A stretch of DNA of 64,000 nt from Rhizobium cauense (GCF_019511525.1 NZ_JAEUAT010000007.1:186001-250000); one strand, 5' to 3'; shown: positions 50,277 to 60,128, numbered from the stretch's first letter. The notes: generated by a model not told the origin, from the letters alone. Translations and numbers: made by a program.

Positions 50277-50305
50277 TCTATGCCGATAAAAGTCGCTGGA
50301 CGCAA
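50277..50305 (-). promoter_or_regulatory. Putative promoter of the riboswitch-bluB transcript
   Basis: TTGCGT, 17 bases, CATAGA on the minus strand, ending six bases before the riboswitch. It sits in the 39 bases between the upstream gene stop and the riboswitch. Confidence 0.45.
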
Positions 50306-50309
50306 TCCT

Positions 50310-51143
50310 TCACGAGGAGACCGGATAGTAACGCACATAAGCGAATTCGTCCCCGGATGGAGACCAGTTGGGCACGTTGATCGTTCCCTGCCCGCCGAAG
50401 AGGTCGAAGAGCGTCGTCAGGTTACCCCCGTCCATGTCCATCAGCCGCAGGCGTACATTGAGATCGCGCGGGTGGTCGAAAACGTCAGGGTCGTAAGAAA
50501 GGATCAGCACCTTGTCATTGTTGGGCGACGGATGGGCGAACCAGTTCCCATAGTTGTCGCTCGTGATTTGCTCGAGACCGGTCCCATCGGGATGAATGCG
50601 CCATATCTGCATGAGCCCCGTACGGCTGGAATTAAAGTAGATCCACTTGCCATCCGCCGAATAGTCCGGCCCGTCGTTACGCCCTTCCCCGTGCGTGAGC
50701 CGCTTCTCCTCACCGCCGTCGACGGAAATCGTGTAGATATCGAAGAGATCGTTACGGATCCCGCAATAGGCAAGCTCCTTCCCATCTGGCGACCAGCCAT
50801 GCCAGTACGACGGTTGGTTCTCAGTCACGAGGCGCGGCGCGCCGCCTTGGGCGGGCAGCACATAGATTGTCGACTTGCCGAACTCAGTCTTGTCCGAAAT
50901 GACGATCTGGCTTCCGTCGGGGGAAATGCCGTGATCGTTGTTGCAGGCGGTCGCAAAACCTGTATCCACCTTCACGACTTCACCTGAACCATCAAGCGCC
51001 AGCCGATAGAGAAGCCCGTCGCCGTTCAACAGCAGATAGCTTCCGTCAGGCGAAAAATTCGGGGCTTCGACCAGTTGCGTGGTTTTCCAGACAACCCGCG
51101 CCTGGCCTGTCCTGATGTTGTAGATCTCGACGGAACTGCGCAA
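50310..51143 (-). CDS. TolB-like six-bladed beta-propeller protein (cytoplasmic)
   Basis: A 277-residue protein with about six PD40-type blades (APNFSPDGSYLLL, HGISPDGSQIVI, HGWSPDGKELAYC, DYSADGKWIYF, and the later AHPSPNNDKVLIL and NWSPSGDEFAYV). TolB has the same blades but is secreted and has an extra N-terminal domain; here no signal peptide is seen, so it is probably cytoplasmic. TTG start at 51143 with GGAGG upstream. Substrate unknown. It ends 39 bases before the bluB riboswitch. Confidence 0.82.
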   Translation of the reverse strand: MRSSVEIYNIRTGQARVVWKTTQLVEAPNFSPDGSYLLLNGDGLLYRLALDGSGEVVKVDTGFATACNNDHGISPDGSQIVISDKTEFGKSTIYVLPAQGGAPRLVTENQPSYWHGWSPDGKELAYCGIRNDLFDIYTISVDGGEEKRLTHGEGRNDGPDYSADGKWIYFNSSRTGLMQIWRIHPDGTGLEQITSDNYGNWFAHPSPNNDKVLILSYDPDVFDHPRDLNVRLRLMDMDGGNLTTLFDLFGGQGTINVPNWSPSGDEFAYVRYYPVSS

Positions 51144-51350
51144 TCCAAATCCTCCATGAATCTAACTTGCCCTGAACTACGACGACTGGTTGCTGAGCAC
51201 AAGCAACCGGCCGGCTCACATCGAGCTGCAATAGCGGGCGGTCTCCGGTTATCCACCAATCACAAATGCGGGAAACTTCATGGTTCATCTAGCGTTCATG
51301 ACAAAGGTGTGACAGTTCGGTGAAGCTTTTATGACGTTGGAGTTTTCCGG

Positions 51351-53279
51351 TTGATCGCGTTGGTAATGAAGTCTGCAGCGGCAGCACGTGTTGCGTCGCG
51401 TTCCACCGGTTTTGGGGGAAGCGTACGGTCGCCCGCTATACGCTCGGCGCTCGGGGTCGGCATTTCCGCCCTCCTTGCTCTCTTCGCCACCGCAACAGTT
51501 GAAATGGTCGCCCGCGACGGGCTTGCCGATGTACGCGAGTTCCTGACATCACCTGCTCGTCCAGGCATGACGACGGTGGTGATGCTCACGGTACTCATGC
51601 TTTCGTTGGATGCGGCACTGGGTAGACGCTTCATTTCAGCGCTGATCGTTCTGCCGGTCGTGCTCGTTCCCGCGATCGTCTCCAACCAGAAGCAGCACTA
51701 CCTCTCTGACCCACTCTATCCGTCCGATGTCCTTTTCGGCCGCCAGATCATGGAATTGCTGCCCGTTATGGTACGCGACCGCCCATGGACGGCGGTTGCG
51801 ATGGTCGCCGGCATCGCTCTCTCCGTTGCGGGGATTGTCATCCTGTGGCGGTTCGCCTGGCGTCGCTTCCCACAGCTTTCGAAGGCATCTCGCCTCAGGC
51901 GCCTGTGCCTTGGCCTGCCCATGATTGCCGCCTTCGGGTCGCTGATGGATTATTCCCAATATTCCTACATACGCGACCGACTTCAGGTGGTGCCCATGAT
52001 GTGGGACCAGCACGAGAACTACCGCAGCAACGGCTTCATTCTCGCCTTCATCTTCAACATTCCGATGGCCGACGTGGCGGCACCCGCCGGCTTCGGCACA
52101 CAGGCGCTTGATGCTATCCCGGGTCGCAACTATGGCTATCTCAGCGGTCCGCGCGAAAAGCCGGACGTGATCATGCTGATGAGTGAATCGTTCTGGGATC
52201 CGACCCGGTTGAAGACGCTCAGCCTGTCGGCCGACCCCATGCCCACTATCCGCGCCGAGCAGTCGGGCCATGTATTCTCGCCCGAGTTCGGCGGCATGAC
52301 CGCCAACGTCGAATACGAGGCGCTGACAGGTTTCTCGAATGCGTTCCTGCCGTACGGCAGCATTCCCTATCAACAGTACATTCGCGGCAACCTCCCCTCG
52401 CTTGCCACGTTCTTCCGCGGTGAAGGCTATGCTGCCCGGTCATTGCATCCGTTCAGCGGCTGGTTCTGGAACCGCAACGAAGTCTACAAGGACTTCGGCT
52501 TTGAGCAGTTCCGCTCGGAGGAAACCATGCCTCCGATGGAAAAGAGAGGCATCTTCGCTTCCGACGACTCGCTCATGAAAGAAATCATGAACGAAGCTGA
52601 CGGCATGGATCGCCCATTCTTCTTCTTCGCTGTCACCCTCCAGGGACATGGACCGTACGAGCCGAACCGCTACGCACACAACACCATCGACATACAAGGC
52701 AACCTGAACGACGCCGACCGGGCGACGCTTGCCACCTACACGCAGGGCGTCAAGGAAGCCGACGACAGCCTGAAGATGCTGATGGATTGGGCAGAAAAAC
52801 GCGAGCGTGAAACGATCATCGTGCTCTGGGGCGACCACTTGCCGCCGCTTGGCAATGTCTACATGGCGACCGGCTACATGCCGGATCAGGTTGCCACCCG
52901 CAAGGCATCTGTCAGCGTCATGAAGCAGGAGCATGAGACTCCGCTCGTCATCTGGTCTAACAAGAAAGGCAACAAGAAGGATGTCGGTACAATCAGCCCG
53001 TCGCTGCTGCCCTACCATCTCCTGAAGTTCGCCGGCTTCGAGCACCCCTACTACACGGGCTTCCTCGGTCGCGTGCAGAAGAAGTACAGCGTCATCGATC
53101 GCTACCAACTGATTGCGCGCGACAACACGCCGTCTCCAGATTGGGTGCTGAAGCCGAAGAACCTCGATCCCCTTGTGCGGGACTATCGATACCTCCAGCA
53201 TGACATCATGTTCGGTAAGGCTCAGACGCTCGAGCGCTTCTTCCCGCAACACGCCTGGCTGTATGCGCCGGGCAGCTAG
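51351..53279 (+). CDS. LTA synthase-like sulfatase-fold membrane phosphotransferase
   Basis: A 642-residue protein: about five membrane helices (residues 35-200), then a periplasmic alkaline-phosphatase-superfamily domain with metal/substrate motifs MLMSESFWDPTRLK, the nucleophile region NVEYEALTGFSNAF, SLATFFRGEGYAARSLHPF and WGDHLPP. This is the pattern of LtaS and of enzymes that add phosphoglycerol or phosphoethanolamine to sugars or glucans (for example OpgB/CgmB-like). Gram-negative cells lack LTA, so decoration of cyclic glucan or another envelope polymer is the inferred role. TTG start at 51351. Confidence 0.82.
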   Translation: MIALVMKSAAAARVASRSTGFGGSVRSPAIRSALGVGISALLALFATATVEMVARDGLADVREFLTSPARPGMTTVVMLTVLMLSLDAALGRRFISALIVLPVVLVPAIVSNQKQHYLSDPLYPSDVLFGRQIMELLPVMVRDRPWTAVAMVAGIALSVAGIVILWRFAWRRFPQLSKASRLRRLCLGLPMIAAFGSLMDYSQYSYIRDRLQVVPMMWDQHENYRSNGFILAFIFNIPMADVAAPAGFGTQALDAIPGRNYGYLSGPREKPDVIMLMSESFWDPTRLKTLSLSADPMPTIRAEQSGHVFSPEFGGMTANVEYEALTGFSNAFLPYGSIPYQQYIRGNLPSLATFFRGEGYAARSLHPFSGWFWNRNEVYKDFGFEQFRSEETMPPMEKRGIFASDDSLMKEIMNEADGMDRPFFFFAVTLQGHGPYEPNRYAHNTIDIQGNLNDADRATLATYTQGVKEADDSLKMLMDWAEKRERETIIVLWGDHLPPLGNVYMATGYMPDQVATRKASVSVMKQEHETPLVIWSNKKGNKKDVGTISPSLLPYHLLKFAGFEHPYYTGFLGRVQKKYSVIDRYQLIARDNTPSPDWVLKPKNLDPLVRDYRYLQHDIMFGKAQTLERFFPQHAWLYAPGS

Positions 53280-53360
53280 AAGAGCGGCACAAGCCCGCAT
53301 TGCAATTTGAAAACATTACGGAATACTGGCGCCCGAGCGATCTAGCATTCGGAGTCGGCC

Positions 53361-53885
53361 ATGCATAACTTCTCGGACTTCATCCACCACCACTTCGACA
53401 AGCCGGTCGATGAACTCGACGACATTGAGAAGCGCGTTCTCGCAAAGGCGCATGAACGCAAGATAATTTCGACCGACATCAATGCCGCTCTTCGGGCGGA
53501 GTCCTCCACTGGCGAGCGCTTGGCGGATGCGATTGCCCGGGTGGGCGGCTCATGGTCCTTTATTATTGCGTTCCTGCTGTTCCTGGTCTTTTGGTGTGTC
53601 GTAAACACGATCATATTGCTGACACGCGCCTTCGACCCCTATCCGTTCATCTTCCTCAACCTCGTGCTCTCGATGCTTGCTGCGATCCAGGCTCCCATCA
53701 TCATGATGTCGCAGAACCGGCAGGCCGAGCGAGATCGTTTCGAGGCGGCCAAAGACTATGAAGTCAACCTCAAAGCAGAACTGGAAGTCCTTTCCCTGCA
53801 TCAGAAGATAGACATGCGCGTGCTTACCGAAATCGCAGCATTGCGCGAAGACATCGAGCGCCTGAACCAGCGCCTGCCGAGTTGA
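53361..53885 (+). CDS. DUF1003 membrane protein
   Basis: A 174-residue protein of the DUF1003 family. Two hydrophobic helices (FIIAFLLFLVFWCVVNTIIL and FIFLNLVLSMLAAIQAPIIMM) are followed by the family motif SQNRQAERDRFEAAKDYEVNLKAELEV. A helical C-terminus follows (HQKIDMRVLTEIAALREDIERL). Function unknown. It has its own short upstream gap (81 bases). Confidence 0.88.
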   Translation: MHNFSDFIHHHFDKPVDELDDIEKRVLAKAHERKIISTDINAALRAESSTGERLADAIARVGGSWSFIIAFLLFLVFWCVVNTIILLTRAFDPYPFIFLNLVLSMLAAIQAPIIMMSQNRQAERDRFEAAKDYEVNLKAELEVLSLHQKIDMRVLTEIAALREDIERLNQRLPS

Positions 53886-53923
53886 TGGCCCGATCCGCGA
53901 TGTTTTGAATTTAACTATACCAA

Positions 53924-53936
53924 GCGATTAACGATC
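53924..53936. repeat. 13-base motif shared with 56540-56552
   Basis: GCGATTAACGATC occurs here, 82 bases before a winged-helix gene, and again at 56540-56552 upstream of the class II DAHP synthase and TadG-like genes. In both places ATACCAAG lies within a few bases (before it here, after it there). Possibly a shared binding site; possibly chance. Confidence 0.3.
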
Positions 53937-54018
53937 CACTAACCAAGTCCCGCATTGAAACACCGTTACAAATGTAAGAGGAGCAACGGGAACCTATCCG
54001 ATCCGACCGCACAAGATC

Positions 54019-54894
54019 ATGCTCACTGGCCGACCGCACACACGCGATGAAATTCTTCATCACCCTCTGTTTCTGTCGATCGAACGCCAGATAGCATTGC
54101 ATCTTATCGGCATCCATAAACGCGCTCCGCGTCTAGCCCGCCTCGCCGCTTCGCACCGAAAGTGGCTTCTGACGCAAACACTCTTCGCCATGCACGCCTC
54201 GCGCGACAAAGGCAATCCGCGCTCAGGCCTCACGGCTGGTCGCATGATGCAAGCGGCAAAGGAGTTCAATCTCGCCAGCAAGAACACGGCGGCCTCGTTC
54301 CTTGCCGAACTCATCGCCTACAGGTTTCTGCGGGATGCTCCCGATGAAACGCCTGATCGGCGCATGCGTCGCCTCGAAACGACAGAGACGAGCGAGGAGG
54401 CCATGGCTTCATGGTTCCAGGGACATATGGCCTGCCTCGATCAACTCGATGGAGGCAGTCGGGCGAGTCGAACCGCAGGCGACCCGCGACTGTTTCTTCT
54501 CGCGCAGCCGCGCGCGGCACGCGCTCTCATCCAGGAACCGATCTGGAAGGAGCCACGGAGCAGTATCGGCCACTTCCTCTGGTCCGATGTCGGCGGTCTC
54601 GTGCTGCACGACCTGATCAGTCGCCTTCCCGATGATGCACGCCAGCACGAGCGCACACTGCTGAAAGGCGTGACGATCAGCGAAATCGCGCACGAATTCG
54701 GCATCTCCCTCACCAATGTGAAACGGATGTTCAAGAAGGCTGAGACGGACGGCATGCTTGGCTGGGAAAACCCGCGCAACCGCGGCGCGCTATGGCTCTC
54801 CCGGACATTCATCGAAGATTATTTCTACTGGCAGTCCGCGAAATTTGCCGAACTGGACAGCGCTATCCATTGGGCAGCCGGGCAAATCCGCTAA
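54019..54894 (+). CDS. Winged-helix/HTH DNA-binding protein (function unknown)
   Basis: A 291-residue protein. Two helical segments resemble DNA-binding folds: an N-terminal one (GRMMQAAKEFNLASKNTAASFLAELI) and a C-terminal HTH, TISEIAHEFGISLTNVKRMFKKAETDGML, followed by a wing-like stretch (GWENPRNRGALWLS). I do not recognise a named family. No signal peptide or membrane helix. It stands alone between the DUF1003 gene and a bidirectional terminator, and has a 13-base motif upstream that occurs again near 56.5 kb. Confidence 0.65.
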   Translation: MLTGRPHTRDEILHHPLFLSIERQIALHLIGIHKRAPRLARLAASHRKWLLTQTLFAMHASRDKGNPRSGLTAGRMMQAAKEFNLASKNTAASFLAELIAYRFLRDAPDETPDRRMRRLETTETSEEAMASWFQGHMACLDQLDGGSRASRTAGDPRLFLLAQPRAARALIQEPIWKEPRSSIGHFLWSDVGGLVLHDLISRLPDDARQHERTLLKGVTISEIAHEFGISLTNVKRMFKKAETDGMLGWENPRNRGALWLSRTFIEDYFYWQSAKFAELDSAIHWAAGQIR

Positions 54895-54939
54895 CGCCGG
54901 CAATTGGCGTATCGATACCACGCCCCTCGCTCCAAACAA

Positions 54940-54968
54940 AAAAGGCCCGGCATTGCCGGGCCTTTTTT
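54940..54968. terminator. Bidirectional terminator
   Basis: Twelve-base perfect stem AAAAGGCCCGGC / GCCGGGCCTTTT with an ATT loop, A-run before and T-run after. It serves the winged-helix gene and the DAHP synthase gene that converge here. Confidence 0.93.
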
Positions 54969-54983
54969 GGTCGTCTTGATTGA

Positions 54984-56357
54984 TCAGCCGTTCACGGCCA
55001 TCCGCTTTTCGTCGCGGCCGCCCTTCATGCGCTCGGCAAGCAGGAACGCAAGCTCCAATGCCTGATCGGCATTGAGGCGCGGGTCGCAGTGGGTGTGGTA
55101 ACGGTCGTGCAGGTCTTCTGCCGTCACCGCACGGGCGCCGCCGGTGCACTCCGTAACGTCCTTGCCGGTCATCTCGATGTGGATGCCGCCCGGATGCGAA
55201 CCCTCGGCGCGATGGATCTGGAAGAAGCTCTCGACTTCCGACAGTATCCGTTCGAACGGACGGGTCTTGTAGTTGTTGAGTGTGATCGTGTTGCCATGCA
55301 TCGGGTCGCAGGACCAGACGACCTTGCGGCCTTCGCGCTCAACGGCGCGGATGAGGCGCGGCAGGTGCTCGGCAACCTTGTCGTGGCCGAAGCGGCAGAT
55401 CAGCGTCAACCGTCCCGCTTCGTTCTGCGGGTTCAGGATGTCGATCAGGTTCAACAGATCGTCAGCCTGCAGCGACGGGCCGCACTTGAGACCGATCGGG
55501 TTCTTGATGCCACGGCAGTATTCAACATGCGCGTGATCAGCCTGGCGCGTGCGGTCACCGATCCAGATCATGTGGCCCGAAGTCGCGTACCAGTCGCCAG
55601 ACGTCGAGTCGACGCGGGTCAGCGCTTCCTCGTAGCCGAGCAGCAGGGCTTCGTGGCTCGTGAAGAAATCCGTCTCACGCAGGCTCGGATTGTTTTCCGA
55701 GGTGATGCCAATCGCCTTCATGAAATCCATGGTTTCGCTGATACGGCCGGCAAGCTTGCGGTAACGCTCACCCTGCGGGCTATCCTTGACGAAGCCAAGC
55801 ATCCACTGATGCACGTTCTCGAGGTTGGCGTAACCGCCCATCGCGAAAGCGCGCAAAAGGTTCAGCGTTGCGGCCGACTGGCGATATGCCATCGCCTGAC
55901 GCTCCGGATTGGGAATACGGGCCTCTTCCGTGAACTCGATGCCATTGACGATGTCGCCACGGTAGCTCGGCAGCGAAATCCCGTCCTGGGTCTCGATCCC
56001 GGAGGAACGCGGCTTGGCGAACTGGCCCGCGATGCGGCCAACCTTGACGACCGGAAGCTGCGCACCGAATGTCAGTACGACGGCCATCTGCAGGAACGCG
56101 CGGAAGAAGTCGCGGATGTTGTCCGCGCCATGTTCGGCAAAGCTCTCCGCACAGTCACCGCCCTGCAGCAGGAAACCGTTGCCTTCGGCGACGTTGGCGA
56201 GGTGCTTTTTCAGCCGGCGTGCTTCACCGGCAAAAACGAGCGGCGGATAGGATGCGAGCTGGGCTTCCGTTGCTGCCAATGCCGCCTGGTCCGGATAGTC
56301 CGGAACCTGCTGGATCGGTTTTTGCCGCCAACTGTTCGGAGTCCAATTCTGTGCCAT
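54984..56357 (-). CDS. Class II 3-deoxy-D-arabino-heptulosonate 7-phosphate (DAHP) synthase
   Basis: First step of the shikimate pathway: condenses PEP and erythrose 4-phosphate. The 457-residue, plant-like class II enzyme shows [28 protein letters not shown] and [11 protein letters not shown]. Rhizobial homologues are named aroF or aroG. Start at 56357 ([10 protein letters not shown]) with GGTGAG upstream; the ATG-containing extension to 56399 is not family-like. Single gene, with a strong terminator. Confidence 0.95.
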   Translation of the reverse strand: MAQNWTPNSWRQKPIQQVPDYPDQAALAATEAQLASYPPLVFAGEARRLKKHLANVAEGNGFLLQGGDCAESFAEHGADNIRDFFRAFLQMAVVLTFGAQLPVVKVGRIAGQFAKPRSSGIETQDGISLPSYRGDIVNGIEFTEEARIPNPERQAMAYRQSAATLNLLRAFAMGGYANLENVHQWMLGFVKDSPQGERYRKLAGRISETMDFMKAIGITSENNPSLRETDFFTSHEALLLGYEEALTRVDSTSGDWYATSGHMIWIGDRTRQADHAHVEYCRGIKNPIGLKCGPSLQADDLLNLIDILNPQNEAGRLTLICRFGHDKVAEHLPRLIRAVEREGRKVVWSCDPMHGNTITLNNYKTRPFERILSEVESFFQIHRAEGSHPGGIHIEMTGKDVTECTGGARAVTAEDLHDRYHTHCDPRLNADQALELAFLLAERMKGGRDEKRMAVNG

Positions 56358-56539
56358 CTCACTCACCTGTTCCAGCATCCGGTCTGATCCGGATGTCACG
56401 TCCTAAAAATGTTCGGCGGCTTATAAACCTTTAGCGCCATCTTGCATAGCGCCGTTTCCGCCCTTTGGCTCTGCGATTCCGTCGAAGAGCACCGGGAGAT
56501 ATAAAGGAACTCGTCGGCTCATTTTCAAACAGTCGGATC

Positions 56540-56552
56540 GCGATTAACGATC
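56540..56552. repeat. 13-base motif, second copy
   Basis: GCGATTAACGATC, identical to 53924-53936. It lies in the 280-base gap between the DAHP synthase gene and the divergent TadG-like gene. Confidence 0.3.
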
Positions 56553-56637
56553 AATATACCAAGACACTTTGTATCTAATTTAAGCTTGTCCGCTAGAAGA
56601 CACCCTTAATTCTAATGGCGTGGCATGACGGCTCGCT

Positions 56638-58017
56638 TTGTTCACCGATGCTTGGTGGAACCGTGGGACCGACCTCGTGCGCAGTTTGCATCGCTTTTGT
56701 AATGACCGTTCCGGAAATTTCGGCATCCTCACAGCCATTCTCATGGTGCCGCTCATCGGCTCTGCGGGCCTGGCTGTTGATTTCGCGCACGCGCTGAGCC
56801 TGCGCACCCAACTCTATGCCGCAGCCGATGCCGCGGCCGTCGGCGCCATCTCGGCAAAATCGGATGCGGCAGCCGCGGCCATAAAGATGACCGGCGACGG
56901 ACCCGTCTCGGCCGGACAGACACAAGCACGCGACATCTTCCTTGGCCAGATGCAGGGCGAACTGCCTGTAAGCGATGTTGCCGTCAACATTCAGGTGAGC
57001 CGGGCATCGAACAAGCTGAATTCGTCTGTCTCTTTCAGCGCGACCGTGCCGACGACGTTCATGCAGATCTTCGGTCGCAAGAACGTGGAAATATCGGGCA
57101 CCGCCACGGCCACGGTCCAGACGGCCTCCTTCATGGATTTCTACATCCTGATCGACAACACACCGTCCATGGGCGTCGGCGCGACACCGACCGACGTCGA
57201 CAAGATGGTAAGTCTCACGAAGAACAACAAGTCGAATGCATCCTGCGCCTTTGCCTGCCATGAGAGCGGCGCCAACAAGGGCAACGACTATTATACGCTT
57301 GCCAAGAAGAACAATGTGACGATGCGCATCGACGTGGTGCGTCAGGCAACGCAGGCCTTGACCGCAACGGCCAAAGCGGACACGGACAATCAGTTTCAAA
57401 TGGCGGTCTACAGCTTTGGCGCGAAGGCAGAGAGCGCCGCATTGAGTGAAATCGTGTCGCTTACACCCAATCTCGATAGCGTCGGCAACAAGGTCTCCGA
57501 AAAGACACCGAATCCCCAATTGGGTGACAGCGAGTACGTCCTCGACCTCATGACCATCCCAAAGCAAGGTTACAACGACGACACCCAGACGAACTTTGAC
57601 GCCGCGCTTACGGAACTCAGGAAGAAAATCGGAACGGGGGGGTCGGGAGCGACGTCTGCCGACACCCAAAAGATCATTTTCTTCGTGTCCGATGGCGTCG
57701 GCGACAGCTACAAGGCCTCGACCTGCACGAAGAAGATAACCGGACGCCGCTGCCAGGAACCGATTGACACATCCTTCTGCAAGGAAGCCAAGGATCGCGG
57801 CATCAAGATTGCCGTTCTCTACACAACGTACCTGCCGCTACCGACCAACGACTGGTACAACGACTGGATCAAGCCGTTCCAGGCTGAAATCCCGACACGG
57901 ATGAAGACCTGCGCTTCGCCCGGCCTGTATTTCGAGGTAACGCCGACCCAGGGCATCACGGAGGCCATGCAGGCCCTCTTCCTCAAGGTCGTCCGCATGC
58001 CCCGCATCACCGGCTGA
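56638..58017 (+). CDS. TadE/TadG-like pilus assembly protein with von Willebrand factor A domain
   Basis: A 459-residue protein. The N-terminus has a Tad-type membrane helix (NFGILTAILMVPLIGSAGLAVDFAHALSLRTQL), with the TadE/G-like hydrophobic segment and AADAAAVGA following. The second half is a VWA domain: MIDAS-like IDNTPSMGVG (about 173), INFDAALTEL-like NFDAALTEL, and IIFFVSDGVGDS. Cysteines (ASCAFACHESG, CTKK, RCQEP) suggest disulfides in the periplasm. The likely start is TTG at 56638; GTG at 56677 is an alternative. No other tad/flp genes are nearby, so it is an orphan. Confidence 0.78.
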   Translation: MFTDAWWNRGTDLVRSLHRFCNDRSGNFGILTAILMVPLIGSAGLAVDFAHALSLRTQLYAAADAAAVGAISAKSDAAAAAIKMTGDGPVSAGQTQARDIFLGQMQGELPVSDVAVNIQVSRASNKLNSSVSFSATVPTTFMQIFGRKNVEISGTATATVQTASFMDFYILIDNTPSMGVGATPTDVDKMVSLTKNNKSNASCAFACHESGANKGNDYYTLAKKNNVTMRIDVVRQATQALTATAKADTDNQFQMAVYSFGAKAESAALSEIVSLTPNLDSVGNKVSEKTPNPQLGDSEYVLDLMTIPKQGYNDDTQTNFDAALTELRKKIGTGGSGATSADTQKIIFFVSDGVGDSYKASTCTKKITGRRCQEPIDTSFCKEAKDRGIKIAVLYTTYLPLPTNDWYNDWIKPFQAEIPTRMKTCASPGLYFEVTPTQGITEAMQALFLKVVRMPRITG

Positions 58018-58031
58018 CAGGCTGACCGGCA

Positions 58032-59417
58032 TCAGACGCGAATACCGTCCCGAATGCGATAGCTCGGCGCATACATTGTGACGAGCTCCTCCGCCGCCGT
58101 CGGATGCACGGCCATGGTCCGGTCGAAATCGTCCTTCGTGCAGCCGGCCTTCAGCGTGATCCCAAGGATCTGCGCCATCTCTCCGGCATCATGGCCAAGG
58201 ATGTGTGCGCCGACGACCTTGCGGCTTGCGGCATCGACAATCAGCTTCATGATCATCTTTTCACCGCGTCCTGACAGGGTCGCCTTCAGCGGACGAAACT
58301 GAGCGCGATAAACCTCGAGTTCAGCGTAGCGCTTGCCCGCCTCCTCCTCAGTCAGACCAACGGTACCGATTTCCGGCTGCGAAAAGACCGCCGTTGCGAT
58401 CGTCTCGTGATCCGGCTTGGTCGGGTTGTTCTTGTACTCGGTCTCGATGAAGCACATCGCCTCATGTATCGCGACCGGCGTCAATTGTACCCTGTCGGTG
58501 ACATCGCCGAGAGCGTAGATGTTCGGGACATTGGTACGCGAATACTCGTCAACGACCACCGCGCCGCGGTCGTCGGTCCTCACACCGGCGGCTTCCAGCC
58601 CCAGGCCCTCGGTATTGGGGATACGCCCGAGCGCCAGCATGACGACATCAGCCGTCAGCACACCGTTCTTCAGTGTTTCGACCGAAAGGCGGCCGTCTTT
58701 CTTTGAAACCTTCTGCAGCGTGTCGTGGCAGAGGATACGAATGCCCTTGGCGACCATCGCCTCGTGCAGCCCCTGGCGAAGATCCTGGTCAAAGCGCGAC
58801 AGGATCTCGGCCCCGCGATAGATCAAGGTCGTCTCGACGCCGAGACCGTGAAAGATATTGGCAAACTCGACCGCGATATATCCGCCGCCGGCAATCACGA
58901 TAGACTTTGGCAGATCTTCCAGATGGAAGGCCTCGTTCGAGGAAATGCAAAGCTCGTTCCCCGGCAAGGCGGCGTGCGGGTTCGGTCGCCCACCCGTCGC
59001 GATTACGATCGTCTTAGCCGTCACGGTCTTGCCGGTGTTGACCAATCGAACGGTGTGGGCATCGACCAGCTCGGCGCGCGTTTCCAGGATCTCGGCGTTG
59101 GCGCCCGCAAGCCCCTTCTTGTAGAGGCCTTCCAGACGCGCGATTTCGGCGTCCTTGGCCTCAATCAGCTTCCTCCAATCGAACGAACTCTCGCCGACCG
59201 TCCAACCGAAGCCGGCCGCGTCTTCAAAGTGCTCGTGGAACTGCGCCGCATAGACAAAGAGCTTCTTCGGAACGCAGCCGCGGATGACGCACGTTCCGCC
59301 ATAGCGGTATTCCTCCGCGATCGCGACCTTCTTCCCAAGAGCGGCCGCAACGCGGGCGCTACGCACGCCGCCGGATCCACCGCCGATGACAAAGAGGTCG
59401 TAGTCGTAGGACGTCAT
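58032..59417 (-). CDS. gor: Glutathione reductase
   Basis: Gor (461 aa) reduces oxidised glutathione with NADPH. FAD-binding GGGSGG at 12-17, redox-active disulfide Cys43 and Cys48 (GGTCVIRGCVPKKL), NADPH-binding IAGGGYIAVEFA and the C-terminal active-site HPTAAEE are all present. It has the normal length. Start at 59417 (MTSYDYDLFV). The terminator just upstream separates it from the DUF2059 gene. Confidence 0.96.
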   Translation of the reverse strand: MTSYDYDLFVIGGGSGGVRSARVAAALGKKVAIAEEYRYGGTCVIRGCVPKKLFVYAAQFHEHFEDAAGFGWTVGESSFDWRKLIEAKDAEIARLEGLYKKGLAGANAEILETRAELVDAHTVRLVNTGKTVTAKTIVIATGGRPNPHAALPGNELCISSNEAFHLEDLPKSIVIAGGGYIAVEFANIFHGLGVETTLIYRGAEILSRFDQDLRQGLHEAMVAKGIRILCHDTLQKVSKKDGRLSVETLKNGVLTADVVMLALGRIPNTEGLGLEAAGVRTDDRGAVVVDEYSRTNVPNIYALGDVTDRVQLTPVAIHEAMCFIETEYKNNPTKPDHETIATAVFSQPEIGTVGLTEEEAGKRYAELEVYRAQFRPLKATLSGRGEKMIMKLIVDAASRKVVGAHILGHDAGEMAQILGITLKAGCTKDDFDRTMAVHPTAAEELVTMYAPSYRIRDGIRV

Positions 59418-59483
59418 GAGAAAACTCCCGATGGAATCGGCTGGAGAGGTTGGAAGTGATATAGTATCGGCCGCAGCAAAAAC

Positions 59484-59508
59484 AAAAGCCCGGACGATGC
59501 CGGGCTTT
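59484..59508 (-). terminator. Terminator of the DUF2059 gene
   Basis: Nine-base stem AAAGCCCGG / CCGGGCTTT around a six-base loop, followed on the minus strand by TTGTTTTT. Located 18 bases after the DUF2059 stop. Confidence 0.85.
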
Positions 59509-59526
59509 CGATCTTTGTTGAGCTCT

Positions 59527-60111
59527 TTACTGCTTCGGCTTGGCGGCCGGGGTGGCAGCCTTCGGGGCAGTCGTTGCAGCCGGGTTCGCCGGATCGGCAG
59601 CCGGTGGCGGTGCCTTGATGACCTTGCTGAGCTCGGTGCTCGTCTGCCTCTGCAGGTCGCGGGAAATGCCCTGGGCCCAGATATCCGCAGCCTTGACAGT
59701 CTCGCGCGATGCGATGGGGCCGTCCTTGAGAAGCTTCTTGCCTACTGGCGAATTGTAGAAGTCGGCGATCGCCGTCAGCTCTTCGACAGAAAACGCCTTT
59801 GCATAAGTGTTCGCGGCTTCCTTCTCGAGGTCGGCGCGACGCGGAGCAAGGGCCAGTGCCTGCTTGTCGACTTCAGCGGTGATCGCATCCTGATAGTTCG
59901 GCGAATCCTGGATGAGGTCAGCCTTCAAACGTTCGGCCAGACCCGGGAGGATGTTGTCGAACTGCGCGGTAGCGCCGATTGCATCGATGGCGGCGCGGGC
60001 CGCCTTCAACTGCTCCGGAGAAGCTTCCTGCGCCTGTGCGGAACCCAATACAACGCCCGAAATAAGAACGGTCGCAGCAGCAAAACGGCCAAGACCTGCA
60101 AATTTAATCAT
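59527..60111 (-). CDS. DUF2059 exported protein
   Basis: A 194-residue protein with a signal peptide (IKFAGLGRFAAATVLISGVVLGSAQAQ) and a helical mature part containing the DUF2059 motif FSVEELTAIADFYNSPVGKKLL. The last 30 residues are Pro/Ala/Lys-rich. ATG at 60111 is chosen; a TTG at 60120 is too close to the AGGAG to be likely. Function unknown. The next upstream gene, rpiA, ends 17 bases before, so they may be co-transcribed. Confidence 0.84.
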   Translation of the reverse strand: MIKFAGLGRFAAATVLISGVVLGSAQAQEASPEQLKAARAAIDAIGATAQFDNILPGLAERLKADLIQDSPNYQDAITAEVDKQALALAPRRADLEKEAANTYAKAFSVEELTAIADFYNSPVGKKLLKDGPIASRETVKAADIWAQGISRDLQRQTSTELSKVIKAPPPAADPANPAATTAPKAATPAAKPKQ

Positions 60112-60128
60112 GAGTTTCAATGCTCCTG

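Noticed and set aside
55089..56387. Open frame opposite DAHP synthase
   Set aside because: Shadow of an intact gene.
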